In this document: one piece after another, positions 1-9,257 of the stretch
How the letters are laid out: each line of letters starts with the position of its first letter
Numbering within the stretch: the first letter of the stretch is position 1
Origin: Crossiella cryophila
Lineage (GTDB): Bacteria; Actinomycetota; Actinomycetes; Mycobacteriales; Pseudonocardiaceae
Reading direction: 5' to 3'
NCBI RefSeq assembly: GCF_014204915.1
Contig: NZ_JACHMH010000001.1
Coordinates: 3,431,001 to 3,495,000 of the forward strand
Length of the DNA: 64,000 bases
Made by a program: the position numbers and the translations under genes
The notes under the pieces: model-generated
Told to the model about the DNA's origin: nothing
The model's input: the letters and a program-made list of their open reading frames with translations, nothing else
The model's database searches: none

Positions 1-1
1 C

Positions 2-2194
2 ATCGGCAAGCTGACCTACCTGCGCCAGGTGCTCAACGAGAGCCTGCGCCTGTGGCCGACCGCCCCCGCCTTCGCGGTGGAACCCTTGGCGGACACGGTG
101 ATCGGCGGTCGCTACCAGGTGCGCGCCGGGGAGACGCTGATGGTGCTGACGCCCGCACTGCACCGGGATCCGGCCTGGGGGGACAACGTCGAGCTGTTCG
201 ACCCGGAGCGGTTCGCGCCCGAGCGGGAACCGCATCGCCCGGTGCACCTGTTCAAACCGTTCGGCACCGGCGAGCGGGCCTGCATCGGCAGGCAGTTCGC
301 GCTGCACGAGGCGACCCTGGTGCTGGGCCTGATCGTGCACCGCTACCGGCTGATCGACCACGCCGACTACCAGCTCAAGATCAAGTCCACCCTGACCATC
401 AAGCCGGACGGGTTCACCCTGCGCCTGGCCCGCCGGGACCGCGCCGAACGCCGCCTGCCCGTCGCCACCGAGACCGGCACTCCGGCGGCGCGGGTCACCC
501 GCCGGGCGGCCGGGACCGCGCTGACCGTGCTGCACGGCTCCAACCTGGGCACCTGCGCCGGGATCGCCCGTGACCTGGCCGCCGAGGGCGACGGACACGG
601 GTTCGCGCCCTCGGTCGCCGCCCTCGACGACGCCGTGGGCACGCTGCGGCCCGGTGCGGATCCGGTGGTCATCGTGGCCGCCTCCTACAACGGCCGCCCC
701 ACCGACGACGCGGCGAAGTTCCTGTCCTGGCTGGAAAATCTCGAACCGGGCGCGCTGGACGGCCTGCGGTACGCGGTGCTCGGCGTCGGCGACCGCAACT
801 GGGCCGCCACCTACCAGCGCATCCCCACGCTGATCGACGAACGACTGGCGGCCGCGGGCGCCGTGCCGGTGCTGCCGCGCGGGATCGCGGACGCCGCCGG
901 TGATTTCGCGGGCACGGTGGACCGCTGGACCGCCGAACTGTGGGCGGCGCTGCTCGGCGCTGAGCCGGCGGTGCCCGCGGAAGACGGTGCGGAGCAAGGG
1001 ATGTACCGGCTGGAGGACGCGCCCGAGTCGGTCACCGGCGTGCTCACCGCCCGGCACGGCGTGCTGCCGATGCGGGTCCTGGAAACCCGGGATCTGGTCG
1101 ACCTGACCCACCCGCTCGGCCGCGCCAAGCGCTACCTCCGGCTGCGGCTGCCCGAGGGCGTCGGCTACCGCACCGGTGATCACCTCGCGGTGCTCCCACG
1201 CAACCCGGAACCCTTGGTACAGCGGGTCGCCGACCGGTTCGACCTCGACCTGGACCGCACGGTGCGACTGCGGTCCCGCGGTCGGCAGGCCCTGCCGGTC
1301 GACCGGCCGCTGACCTTGCGGCTGCTGCTGACCGAGTTCGTGGAAATCCAGGCCGCCGCGACCCCGGCGCAGGTCGCCGTGCTGGCCGCGCACACCGGCT
1401 GCCCGCCCGAACGCGCCGCGCTGGTGGGCTTCGAGGACTACCCGGCCGGGCACAGCGTGCTGGATCTGTTGGAGCGCAACGAATCCTGCGCGCTGACCTT
1501 CGAGCGGTTCCTGGAGTTGCTGCCGGTGCTGCGACCCCGGCACTACTCGATCTCCTCCGCTGCCAGGGCTTTGCCCGGCGAGGTGGAGCTGTTGGTGTCC
1601 CGGCTCGCTGGTCCGCATCGTGCTGGCCAGGGTGAGTTCCAGGGGATCGCGTCGAACCAGCTACAGGCCGTGGAGGCTGGCGACATCCTGCACTGCCGGG
1701 TGCTGCCCTGCGCCGAGGCTTTCCGTTTGCCGCCAGGGGATTCCGAGCCGGTGATCGTGGTCAGCGCGGGCACCGGACTGGCCCCGTTCCGCGGTGCCGT
1801 GCTGGACCGCGTGCACACCGGGTCGACCGGGAAGCTGTTGTGCTACTTCGGTTGTGACCACCCGGAGGTGGACTACCTGCACCGGGCCGAACTCGAAGCC
1901 GCGGAGCGGGCTGGCGCGGTCAGCCTGCGCCCGACCTTCATGCACGCGCCCGAACACGGGAACCGGTTCGTCCAGGACCGGATCAGGCGGGAGAGCGCGG
2001 AGGTCTGGGCGGTGCTCCAGGCGGGCGGGCGGGTCTACGTCTGCGGCGACGGCCAACGCCTGGCCCCCGCGGTGCGGGCGGCGTTCCAGGCCGTGCACCG
2101 CGAACACACCGGGGCGGACGAGCAGGCCGCGGCGGACTGGCTGGCCGGGCTGGTCGCGGCTGGCCGGTACGTCGAGGACGTCTACGCGGGCTGA
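2..2194 (+). CDS. Self-sufficient cytochrome P450 / NADPH-P450 reductase fusion (CYP102-like), 5'-truncated by the window edge
   Basis: The reading frame is open from base 2, so the start and most of the P450 domain lie outside the window. The visible part begins in the K helix (NESLRLWP, the ExxR motif). The heme-binding loop FGTGERACIG follows, with its Cys at visible residue 94. A flavodoxin/FMN domain (LTVLHGSNLGT, about visible residues 170-320) comes next, then an FAD-binding reductase domain with RHYSISSAA, and an NADPH-binding segment (SAGTGLAPFRG). P450-FMN-FAD/NADPH order on one chain is the CYP102 (P450 BM3) architecture: soluble fatty-acid or related monooxygenases needing no partner. 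Its stop overlaps the end of the convergent TetR gene by 13 bp. TetR-type repressors control CYP102 genes in Bacillus (Bm3R1), but whether this neighbour does so is unknown. The substrate cannot be read from this part. Confidence 0.93.
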   Translation: MGKLTYLRQVLNESLRLWPTAPAFAVEPLADTVIGGRYQVRAGETLMVLTPALHRDPAWGDNVELFDPERFAPEREPHRPVHLFKPFGTGERACIGRQFALHEATLVLGLIVHRYRLIDHADYQLKIKSTLTIKPDGFTLRLARRDRAERRLPVATETGTPAARVTRRAAGTALTVLHGSNLGTCAGIARDLAAEGDGHGFAPSVAALDDAVGTLRPGADPVVIVAASYNGRPTDDAAKFLSWLENLEPGALDGLRYAVLGVGDRNWAATYQRIPTLIDERLAAAGAVPVLPRGIADAAGDFAGTVDRWTAELWAALLGAEPAVPAEDGAEQGMYRLEDAPESVTGVLTARHGVLPMRVLETRDLVDLTHPLGRAKRYLRLRLPEGVGYRTGDHLAVLPRNPEPLVQRVADRFDLDLDRTVRLRSRGRQALPVDRPLTLRLLLTEFVEIQAAATPAQVAVLAAHTGCPPERAALVGFEDYPAGHSVLDLLERNESCALTFERFLELLPVLRPRHYSISSAARALPGEVELLVSRLAGPHRAGQGEFQGIASNQLQAVEAGDILHCRVLPCAEAFRLPPGDSEPVIVVSAGTGLAPFRGAVLDRVHTGSTGKLLCYFGCDHPEVDYLHRAELEAAERAGAVSLRPTFMHAPEHGNRFVQDRIRRESAEVWAVLQAGGRVYVCGDGQRLAPAVRAAFQAVHREHTGADEQAAADWLAGLVAAGRYVEDVYAG

Positions 2195-2799
2195 GCCGGG
2201 TCCAGGCGCCCGTCGGCCAGGGCGAGCAGGGCGGCGACCAGGTTCCGCAGCCCGGCCTGCTCGCTCGCCTCGTCCGGCAGTGCCACGTGTTGCGCCACCA
2301 GGCCCTCGAACCCGGCCAGGTAGAACCGGGCCAGCAGGGCGGGGGACTGGGCGAGGGTGCGGCCGGTCCGCTGCGCGGCTTCGCCGATGAGGTCCGCGGT
2401 CACCTCGACGATCTCGCCGTAGTGGCTGCGCGGGGCGTCGCTGAGCGCCGGGGTCCGCACCGCGTACAGCAGCAGTTCGGTGAGCAGCTGGTAGTGGTTG
2501 GGCTGCTCGCGCACGGTCCGCCACTGGGCGGCGGCCAGCGCGCCGAGCGTCTGCTCGAACGTGCCGTCCGCCGGCACCGCCTGCCGGACCCGCTCGATCA
2601 GGTCCAGGGTGACCTGTTCCAGCACCGCCCGGTACAGGCCTTCCTTGGTGCCGAAGGTGTAGTGCACGGTCGCCTGGGCCACGCCGAGTTCGGTGGCGAT
2701 GGCCCTGGTGCTGCCCGCCGCGATGCCCTCCCGGCCCATCAGGTCGATGGCCGCCCTGACCAGCTGCGGACGGCGTTCGGAAGCCGGGACGTGAGCCAC
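2182..2799 (-). CDS. TetR/AcrR family transcriptional regulator
   Basis: A 205-residue protein of typical TetR length. The N-terminal helix-turn-helix (residues about 10-55) reads RPQLVRAAIDLMGREG, then IATELGVAQATVHYTFGTKE, the classic TetR recognition-helix pattern ending in Y-x-F-x-x-K-E. The rest is an all-helical ligand and dimer domain without an assignable ligand. It is convergent with the P450-reductase, overlapping its last 13 bp, and lies 69 bp downstream of rocD on the same strand. That gap holds two 13-bp palindromes just upstream of the start, which look like the regulator's own operator. Autoregulation is likely; control of the P450 is possible but its promoter is outside the window. 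Confidence 0.9.
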   Translation of the reverse strand: MAHVPASERRPQLVRAAIDLMGREGIAAGSTRAIATELGVAQATVHYTFGTKEGLYRAVLEQVTLDLIERVRQAVPADGTFEQTLGALAAAQWRTVREQPNHYQLLTELLLYAVRTPALSDAPRSHYGEIVEVTADLIGEAAQRTGRTLAQSPALLARFYLAGFEGLVAQHVALPDEASEQAGLRNLVAALLALADGRLDPAQPA

Positions 2800-2812
2800 G
2801 CGCGGACTATAA

Positions 2813-2851
2813 CCGACTCAGTCGGGCGGTGAGGTTGCCCGACTGAGTCGG
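2813..2851. promoter_or_regulatory. Double palindrome, probable TetR operator pair (or rocD terminator)
   Basis: CCGACTCAGTCGGGC at 2813-2827 and GCCCGACTGAGTCGG at 2837-2851 are perfect reverse complements separated by 9 bp. Each arm is itself an odd palindrome, CCGACT-N-AGTCGG. Paired dyads of this size are typical of TetR operators and sit just upstream of the TetR start at 2799. The same 15-bp stem could also terminate rocD transcription, although no T-run follows on the minus strand. Confidence 0.65.
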
Positions 2852-2868
2852 CTGACCGTGTCCTGGCC

Positions 2869-4110
2869 TCAGCGGCCGACGACCTCGGCGAGGGCGTCGA
2901 TGCCCAGGTCCAGCTCGTCCTTGGTGATCACCAGCGGCGGGGCCATCCGCAGCGTGTTGTCGTGCGTTTCCTTGCACAGCACGCCACGCGCGGCCAGTGC
3001 GGTGGACGCCTCACGCCCGGTCGGGCCGCCCGGCGCGATCTCCACCCCGGCCCACAGGCCACGCCCGCTGACCTTGGCGATGCCGCGGCCGACGAGTTCG
3101 CCCAGGCGGGTGTGCAGGTGCGCGCCCAGTTCGGTCGAGCGCTGCTGGAACTCGCCGGTGGCCAGCAGGCCGACCACCGCGCGACCCACCGCGCAGGCCA
3201 GGGGATTGCCGCCGAAGGTGGAGCCGTGCTGGCCGGGCTGCAGCACGCCGAGCACGGCGCGGCGGCCGACCACCGCGGAGACCGGCATGATGCCGCCGCC
3301 GAGGGCCTTGCCGAGGGTGTACAGGTCCGCGCGCACGCCCTCGTGGTCCAGCGCGAGCAGGCGGCCGGTGCGGGCCAGCCCGGACTGGATCTCGTCGGCG
3401 ATCATCAGCACATCGCGCTCGTCGCAGAGCCGCCGGACCTCGGCCAGGTAGCCGGGGCCGGGCACGACCACGCCGGCCTCGCCCTGGATCGGCTCGACCA
3501 GCACCGCGGCGGTGTGCTCGGTGATCGCCGCCGCCAGTGCCGCGGCGTCGCCGTAGGGCACCACCACGAAGCCGGGGGTGTACGGGCCGAAGTCGGCGCG
3601 GGCGTCCTCGTCGGTGGAGAAGGAGATGATCGTGGTGGTGCGGCCGTGGAAGTTCGAGCCCGCGACCACGATCTGGGCCTGGCCCTGCGGCACGCCCTTG
3701 ACCCGGTAGGCCCACTTGCGGGCGACCTTGATCGCGGACTCCACCGCCTCCGCGCCGGAGTTCATGGTCAGCACCATCTCGGTGCCGGTCAGCTCGGCCA
3801 GCTCGCGGCAGAACAGGCCGAACTGGTCGTGGTGGAAGGCCCGGCTGGTCAGGGTGAGCCGGTTGAGCTGCTCGGTGGCCGCGGCGACCAGCGCCGGGTG
3901 CCGGTGGCCGAAGTTCAGGGCCGAGTAGCCGGCCAGGAAGTCCAGGTAGCGGCGGCCGGACACATCGGTCACCCAGGCGCCCTCGGCCTCGGCGATCACC
4001 ACCGGGAGCGGGTGGTAGTTGTGCGTGCTCCATGCCTCGTCCAGCGCGATGTACTCGGCGGAGGAGCGCGGCGCGCCGGTCGTGGTGGGGTGCTCGGCAA
4101 TGGCGGTCAT
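2869..4110 (-). CDS. rocD: Ornithine aminotransferase (ornithine-oxo-acid transaminase)
   Basis: A 413-residue class III PLP aminotransferase that converts ornithine plus 2-oxoglutarate to glutamate semialdehyde and glutamate in arginine/ornithine catabolism. Landmarks are the substrate-end motif STHNYHPLPVV near residues 30-40, the GYSALNFGHRHP segment, NSGAEAVESAIKVARKW for the PLP phosphate region, ADEIQSGLARTG, and the Schiff-base lysine in YTLGKALGGG (Lys268). Length and the NYHPLP motif separate it from acetylornithine and GABA transaminases. It stands alone with its own promoter region, which is rich in TTGCG half-sites; that pattern could reflect an Lrp/AsnC-type regulator, as is common for rocD genes. 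Confidence 0.93.
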   Translation of the reverse strand: MTAIAEHPTTTGAPRSSAEYIALDEAWSTHNYHPLPVVIAEAEGAWVTDVSGRRYLDFLAGYSALNFGHRHPALVAAATEQLNRLTLTSRAFHHDQFGLFCRELAELTGTEMVLTMNSGAEAVESAIKVARKWAYRVKGVPQGQAQIVVAGSNFHGRTTTIISFSTDEDARADFGPYTPGFVVVPYGDAAALAAAITEHTAAVLVEPIQGEAGVVVPGPGYLAEVRRLCDERDVLMIADEIQSGLARTGRLLALDHEGVRADLYTLGKALGGGIMPVSAVVGRRAVLGVLQPGQHGSTFGGNPLACAVGRAVVGLLATGEFQQRSTELGAHLHTRLGELVGRGIAKVSGRGLWAGVEIAPGGPTGREASTALAARGVLCKETHDNTLRMAPPLVITKDELDLGIDALAEVVGR

Positions 4111-4342
4111 GACCGTAAGGCTAAGCCTCCGATTGCGGAGATTTCATCCGCCAGGCATTGCGTACGCCAGTGATCTGTTGCGCAATCGTCAGATTGGGTG
4201 GCGATTTGTTTCATCGGGGTAAAAACCTCGAACCGACCGGGTGAGTTGCGCCAGGCGCAATCTTCGTTGCGCCCTCTTCCCAAACCGCAGTGGTCCAGTC
4301 CACTGTGAGCGCGGTGAGCACGACGACGACAGGAGCGGTGAC
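4111..4342. promoter_or_regulatory. Divergent rocD / lactonase promoter region with TTGCG dyads
   Basis: This 232-bp region between divergent genes is less GC-rich than its surroundings. It holds the palindrome TTGCGCAA (4178-4185), the odd palindrome TTGCGCCAGGCGCAA (4246-4260), a further TTGCGCC (4267-4273), and single TTGCG half-sites at 4133-4137 and 4158-4162. Spaced repeats of one half-site fit a multimeric regulator such as Lrp/AsnC. The regulator is not encoded nearby. Confidence 0.5.
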
Positions 4343-5473
4343 ATGGCAGATGTTGGGCGTCGCACTTTCCTCGGCGCACTCGGTGCGGCCGTCGTCGGCG
4401 GTGGTCTGATGAGCGCCGCGGGCACCTCCTCGGCCGCGCCGACCGGCGGCAGCGGCTACGCCCCGGCCGGGCGGGTCTACCTCGGCACCTACACCGACGC
4501 GGCCAGCGGCGGCAAGGGCATCGGCCTGGCCAAGGCGGGCGCCGGCGGCGCGCTGGCCGTCGAGTCCACTGTGGCCAATGAGAGTCCGTCCTACATCGCG
4601 GTGGCTCCCGGTGGCCGCACGGTGTACGCGGTCAACGAGCTGGAGAAGGGCACCGTCAGCGCGTTCGCGGTGGCGGACAACGGATCCCTGCGTTCCCTCG
4701 GCGCCCGTTCCAGCGGCGGCGCGCACCCCTGCCACCTGACCGTGCACCCCAGCGGCAAGTACGTGCTGACCGCCAACTACACCTCGGGCACCGTCGGGGT
4801 GTTACCGATCCGGGCAGGCGGCGCGCTGGGCAACCCGACCCACATCGTGCAGCACCCCGGCAAGCCGCACGCGCACCAGGTGGTGGTCAGCCCGGACGGA
4901 AAGTACGTGCTGGCAACGGATCTGGGCACCTCCTCGGTCTACACCTACACCCTGGACCTCAACTCCGGCCGCCTCACCCTGCGCTCCACACTGGCCCTGG
5001 CCAAGGGCGCCGGTTCACGCAACCTGGTCTTCCACCCCGGCGGCCGCAGCGTCTACATCCTCAACGAGCTGGACTCCACACTCGTTGTGGCGGCTTATGA
5101 TCCGGCCACCGGCAAGCTCACCGCGGGCCAGCGGATCTCCACCCTGCCGCCGGGCACCACCACGCCGAACTTCCCCGGTGGCATCACCATCTCCCCGGAC
5201 GGCCGGTTCGTCTACGGGGCCAACCGAGGGCACAACAGCGTGGCGGTCTTCGCCACCAGCGAGGGCGGCCGCAAGGTCACCCTGGCCGGCACGCCGGGCA
5301 GTGGCGGGAACTGGCCGCGGCACCTGGAGATCACCCCGGACGGCCGCACGCTCTACAGCTCCAACCAACGCGGCAACGTGATCGGAATCTTCGGTGTCGA
5401 CCCGGTGAACGGGCTGCTGAAGCCCAGCGGTGAGCTGCGCACTCCTACTCCGGTGTGCGTGGTTGTAGCTTAA
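4343..5473 (+). CDS. Tat-exported lactonase-family seven-bladed beta-propeller protein (6-phosphogluconolactonase-like)
   Basis: A 376-residue protein. The ATG at 4343 is chosen because AGGAG lies 8 bp upstream and translation from it gives a clean Tat signal (GRRTFLGALGAAV, twin arginine at residues 6-7, Ala-rich cleavage near residue 33). The open frame extends further upstream without a signal. The mature part is built of propeller blades with recurring motifs (YIAVAPGGRTVYAVNE, HLTVHPSGKYVLTANY, GGITISPDGRFVYGAN), typical of the lactonase family. Members hydrolyse 6-phosphogluconolactone or related lactones. Tat export makes a role in central metabolism unlikely here, so the substrate is open. 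It is divergent from rocD and followed by a secreted esterase. Confidence 0.85.
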   Translation: MADVGRRTFLGALGAAVVGGGLMSAAGTSSAAPTGGSGYAPAGRVYLGTYTDAASGGKGIGLAKAGAGGALAVESTVANESPSYIAVAPGGRTVYAVNELEKGTVSAFAVADNGSLRSLGARSSGGAHPCHLTVHPSGKYVLTANYTSGTVGVLPIRAGGALGNPTHIVQHPGKPHAHQVVVSPDGKYVLATDLGTSSVYTYTLDLNSGRLTLRSTLALAKGAGSRNLVFHPGGRSVYILNELDSTLVVAAYDPATGKLTAGQRISTLPPGTTTPNFPGGITISPDGRFVYGANRGHNSVAVFATSEGGRKVTLAGTPGSGGNWPRHLEITPDGRTLYSSNQRGNVIGIFGVDPVNGLLKPSGELRTPTPVCVVVA

Positions 5474-5571
5474 AACGCCTGGCCAGAACACCCGCTCACG
5501 GCGGTACCGCGCATGTTACTGGCCGGTTAATTTGTGGTCCACCTCACTTACCCTGCTCGGAGGTATGGACC

Positions 5572-6381
5572 ATGAACCAGAACCGGTTACTGGCCTCTTT
5601 AGCGGCTCTGCTCATCGCCGGTGCGGTCACCGCCGCACCGGCGATGGCCGCTCCGGCGAAGGCCGCGGCGCCCGTGGACTATGTGGCACTCGGCGACTCC
5701 TATCACTCGGGTGTCGGCACCCGGCAGTACGACTCCGCCAGCGGCGACTGCCGGCGCAGCCCGCTGGCCTACCCGGCGCTCTGGGCGAAGTCGCACCAGG
5801 TCAGCTCGTTCAACTTCGCCGCCTGTTCGGGTGCGCGCACCGCGGATGTGACCGGCAAGCAGCTGGGCGCGCTCAACGCCGGCACCGACCTGGTCACGGT
5901 CGGGATCGGCGGCAACGACGCGGGCTTCGCCGACATCCTCACCCGCTGTCAGCTGGGCAGTGACAACGACTGCCGCAGCGCGGTGGACGGCGCGATCGCC
6001 TTCGCCCAGCGGGACCTGCCGGCCCGCCTGGACACGGTGTACCGGGCGATCAAGGCCAAGGCGCCCAACGCCAAACTCGTGGTGCTGGGCTACCCGCGCC
6101 TGTTCGACGGCGGCCCGTCCTGTTCCTTCGGCGGCATGGGCCAGACCAAGCGGGTCAAGCTGAACTCGGCCGCGGACATCCTCTCCGACGTGGTCTCCGG
6201 CCGGGCCTCGGCCAACGGGGCCACCTATGTGGACGTGCGCTCGGCCTTCGCCACCCACGGGATCTGCTCGTCCAATGAGTGGGTCAACGGGCTGAGCTGG
6301 CCGATCGTGGAGTCCTACCACCCCAACAGCAAGGGCAACGCCGACGGCTTCCTGCCCGCGCTCAACCGCGTCACCGGCTGA
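5572..6381 (+). CDS. Secreted SGNH/GDSL-family esterase or lipase
   Basis: A 269-residue protein with a Sec signal peptide (MNQNRLLASLAALLIAGAV, Ala-rich cleavage near residue 25). The start at 5572 follows CGGAGG; an upstream in-frame extension has no signal. SGNH landmarks are GDSYHSG with nucleophile Ser43, GGNDAGF (block III Asn) and ESYHPNSKGN with His250. Several Cys residues suggest disulfides, as in Streptomyces SGNH lipases. Members hydrolyse ester bonds of lipids or acetylated sugars; the substrate is not predictable. The stop codon overlaps the end of the convergent SARP gene by 11 bp. Confidence 0.9.
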   Translation: MNQNRLLASLAALLIAGAVTAAPAMAAPAKAAAPVDYVALGDSYHSGVGTRQYDSASGDCRRSPLAYPALWAKSHQVSSFNFAACSGARTADVTGKQLGALNAGTDLVTVGIGGNDAGFADILTRCQLGSDNDCRSAVDGAIAFAQRDLPARLDTVYRAIKAKAPNAKLVVLGYPRLFDGGPSCSFGGMGQTKRVKLNSAADILSDVVSGRASANGATYVDVRSAFATHGICSSNEWVNGLSWPIVESYHPNSKGNADGFLPALNRVTG

Positions 6382-9163
6382 CCGGCAACCTCAGGTCGCG
6401 CCACAGCCGCACGGCTCGGCGCAGGTGCTCCTCGGCCAGTGCCTCCCGGCGCTCGCCGCGGAGCACCTCGCCGAGCAACTGGGTGGCCCCGGCTTCGCCG
6501 TGCCGGTCGCCGAGTCGCTGGTAGAGCAGCACCGCGCGTTCCAGTGAGCTGCGCCCGCAGGCCCGGCGGCCGTCCGCGGAGTGCAGTTCCCCCATGGCGC
6601 GCAACACATACGCCTCGCCGTGGGCGTCCCTGATCCGCTCGAAAACGGACAGTGCTTCGTCCAAACAGGACAGTCCGCGGTCCGGGCGGCCCTGGCGCTG
6701 GTGCAGTACGCCGAGCTGGTGCAGCACGTGCGCGGCCCGGTGCTCGTCCCCGGCCAGCCGGGCCAGCCGGAGCGCGTCGGTGAAGGCCAGCAGGGCCTCG
6801 TCGTGCCGGTGCTGGGCCAGCCGGGCGGAGCCGATGGCGCAGCGGGCATAGGCTTCCGCGCATCCGTCGCGGACGGCGCGGAAGGCGGTCAGCGCGGCCT
6901 GGTGGTGTTCGAGTGCCTCGGCCGGACTGCCCAGCACCCTGGCCAGCGCGCCGAGTCCGCAGCGGGCCAGTGCCCGGCCGTAGTCGTCGGTGAACAACTC
7001 GTGCGCGGCGGTGAAGCGTTCCCTGGCGCGGGCGTACTCGTCGCGGTAGAGGTGCAGCTGGCCGAGCCCGCGCAACAGCGCCGCGCGCTGATCTCCTTGT
7101 GCCACGGCCAATGCGGTCTCGTGCGTGCGTTCCCAGTCCTCGTGGTGGCTGCACAGGTCGAAGTAGGGGACCAGGGCCAGCGCGAGGTCGGCGGCGAGGG
7201 TCGCCTCGCCGTGCCGGGCGGCCAGGTCCACCGCCTCGACCAGGGCGGGGCGTTCGCCGTCCAGCCAGGCAAGTGCGCGCGGCAGTGAGTCGGTGGGCGC
7301 GGTGTCCCGCTGGCCGGGGGCGAAGATGTTGACCGGCAGCGCCGCGGCGGCGGCGCGGGCGCGGCGCAGCCAGCGGTCCAGTACCTGGCGCACCCAGGCC
7401 GGATCCGTTGGGGCGGCGGCGATCGCGGCGCAGCGGGGGAGTTCGGGCAGCCGGTAGCGTGGCCCGCCGGTGGCCGCGGCCCCGGCCACCTCGGCCAGTC
7501 CGGCGTCCACCAGGTCCTCCACCGCGGCCGGATCGCCCAGGGTGTCCGCGTCCACCGGGGCCGGTCCGAGCAGGCCCCAGCGGGCGAAAGTCGTTGCGGC
7601 GTCAGGACTCAGCCGTGCCTGACTCGCGGCGATGCCCGCGCCCGCGTCCAGGTCGCCGCAGCGCAGTTCGGCCAGTCGGCTCGCCGGGTCGGCCAGCCGG
7701 GCGGCCAGGGTGCCCAGCCGCCAGCCGGGCCGGGCGGCCAGCCGGGCGCCCGCGATCCGCACCGCCAGGGGCAGTCCGCCGCAGGCGCGCAGGATGGTCG
7801 CGGCGGCCTCGGGTTCGGCCGCGATCCGGGCCGAGCCGACGATCCGGGCAAGGAGCCGGTCGCCCTCGGCCGGGGTGAGCGCCGCGACCGGGATCTCATG
7901 CGCGCCAGGCAGTTCGGTGAGCAGGCGGCGGCTGGTGACCAGCACCGCGCAGCCACTGGTGGCCGGCAGCAGCGAGCGCACCTGGGCGGCACTGGCGGCA
8001 TCGTCCAGCCACACCAGCACCCGCCGGTCGGCCAGCGCCGAGCGATATCGGGCCGCGCGTTCGGCGAGTCCACCGGGAATATCGGTGATCCCCAAGGAGC
8101 GCAACAGTTCCGCGAGCAGGCGGCCGGTCGGCGCCGGCCGGTGCGAGCCGCCGAGGTCGAGGTAGAGCTGCCCGTCCGGGAACCTGGTGCGCACCGCGTG
8201 CGCGGCCTGGGCGGCCAGCGCGGACTTGCCGCAGCCAGCCGGTCCGGTCAGCACCGCGATCCGGGCCGCGCCCAGTTGCGGGGACACCGGTTGCAGCAAC
8301 GCGGTGAGCTGGTCCAGTGCGGGCTGCCGACCGGTGAAATCGCCCTCGGCGGGTGGCAACTGGCTGACCGCGGACCGGATGACCGGCGCGGTGGCGGCCT
8401 CGGCGGCTGGCAGTTCGCCGGAGAGCAGCGCGGCGTGGATCCGCCGGGACTCCTGCCCCGGCTCCACGCCGAGTTCCTCCAGCAGCCCTCGGCGCAGGTC
8501 GGCGAACGTTTGCAATGCCTCGGCGTCCCGGCCGGTCCCGGCCAGCGCGAGCATGAGCTGCTGGCACAGGCCCTCCCGGAACGGGTGCCGGGCCAGCAGT
8601 TCGCGCAACTCGGCGATGGCGGGCTCAGCGCGGCCCAGCGCCACCAGCACGGCCAGCCGCTCCTCGGTGGCCTGCAGCACCCGTTCCTCCAGCCTGCGCA
8701 GCAACGCGGCCCAGCCAGGGGTCGGCGGCAGGTCCTCCAGAGGTGAACCGCGGACCAGGCCGTCGGCCCGGCACAGCAGCTCCAGGGTCAGTTCCAGCCG
8801 CCCGTCCGCCCGGCACTGCCTGGCCCTGGCCGTCAGTTCCTCGAAGACCAGCAGGTCCAGCTCGTCCGGCCGGACCACGATCGCGTAGCCGCGCGGCTGG
8901 GCCAGGATCCGCTCCTCGCCACCGGCCCGCAGGCTGCTGCGCAGGGTGCTGACGTAGGTGCGCAGGTTGGGCACTGCCGAGCGCGGCGGCGACTGCGGCC
9001 ACAGCGCGTCCACCAGCGTTTCCGCCGGTACCAGGCGGTTCGGGTTGAGCAGCAGGGTGGCCAGCAGCTGGCGTGGTTTGAGGCCGCCGATGGGCAGCGC
9101 GAGGTGTTGTGCCCGGACCTCAAGCGGGCCGAGCACCCGGAAGTCCAGTTCGTCCTGGGCCAT
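6371..9163 (-). CDS. AfsR/SARP-family regulator: winged helix, BTAD, NB-ARC ATPase and TPR
   Basis: A 930-residue regulator. The start at 9163 (MAQDELDFRVLGPLEV) puts the OmpR-type winged helix at residues 5-95 as in other SARPs; the frame is open upstream but runs into the divergent M23 promoter. A BTAD domain follows (about 100-245), then an NB-ARC STAND ATPase module with P-loop GPAGCGKS (Lys313) and the VLVWLDDA Walker B. The C-terminal third has helical repeats of TPR type. AfsR-like proteins activate secondary metabolism and development when phosphorylated or nucleotide-loaded. No biosynthetic genes are immediately adjacent, so a global rather than pathway-specific role is the better guess. 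Confidence 0.9.
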   Translation of the reverse strand: MAQDELDFRVLGPLEVRAQHLALPIGGLKPRQLLATLLLNPNRLVPAETLVDALWPQSPPRSAVPNLRTYVSTLRSSLRAGGEERILAQPRGYAIVVRPDELDLLVFEELTARARQCRADGRLELTLELLCRADGLVRGSPLEDLPPTPGWAALLRRLEERVLQATEERLAVLVALGRAEPAIAELRELLARHPFREGLCQQLMLALAGTGRDAEALQTFADLRRGLLEELGVEPGQESRRIHAALLSGELPAAEAATAPVIRSAVSQLPPAEGDFTGRQPALDQLTALLQPVSPQLGAARIAVLTGPAGCGKSALAAQAAHAVRTRFPDGQLYLDLGGSHRPAPTGRLLAELLRSLGITDIPGGLAERAARYRSALADRRVLVWLDDAASAAQVRSLLPATSGCAVLVTSRRLLTELPGAHEIPVAALTPAEGDRLLARIVGSARIAAEPEAAATILRACGGLPLAVRIAGARLAARPGWRLGTLAARLADPASRLAELRCGDLDAGAGIAASQARLSPDAATTFARWGLLGPAPVDADTLGDPAAVEDLVDAGLAEVAGAAATGGPRYRLPELPRCAAIAAAPTDPAWVRQVLDRWLRRARAAAAALPVNIFAPGQRDTAPTDSLPRALAWLDGERPALVEAVDLAARHGEATLAADLALALVPYFDLCSHHEDWERTHETALAVAQGDQRAALLRGLGQLHLYRDEYARARERFTAAHELFTDDYGRALARCGLGALARVLGSPAEALEHHQAALTAFRAVRDGCAEAYARCAIGSARLAQHRHDEALLAFTDALRLARLAGDEHRAAHVLHQLGVLHQRQGRPDRGLSCLDEALSVFERIRDAHGEAYVLRAMGELHSADGRRACGRSSLERAVLLYQRLGDRHGEAGATQLLGEVLRGERREALAEEHLRRAVRLWRDLRLPVSR

Positions 9164-9257
9164 GACCACCCCCGCCGGGCTCGCGGTTGTATGCGGTTTG
9201 AAGCCGTTCTGTATGCGCCGCTCGCAGGCTGGCGGCGCCGACAGGAGGGACGGAAGC

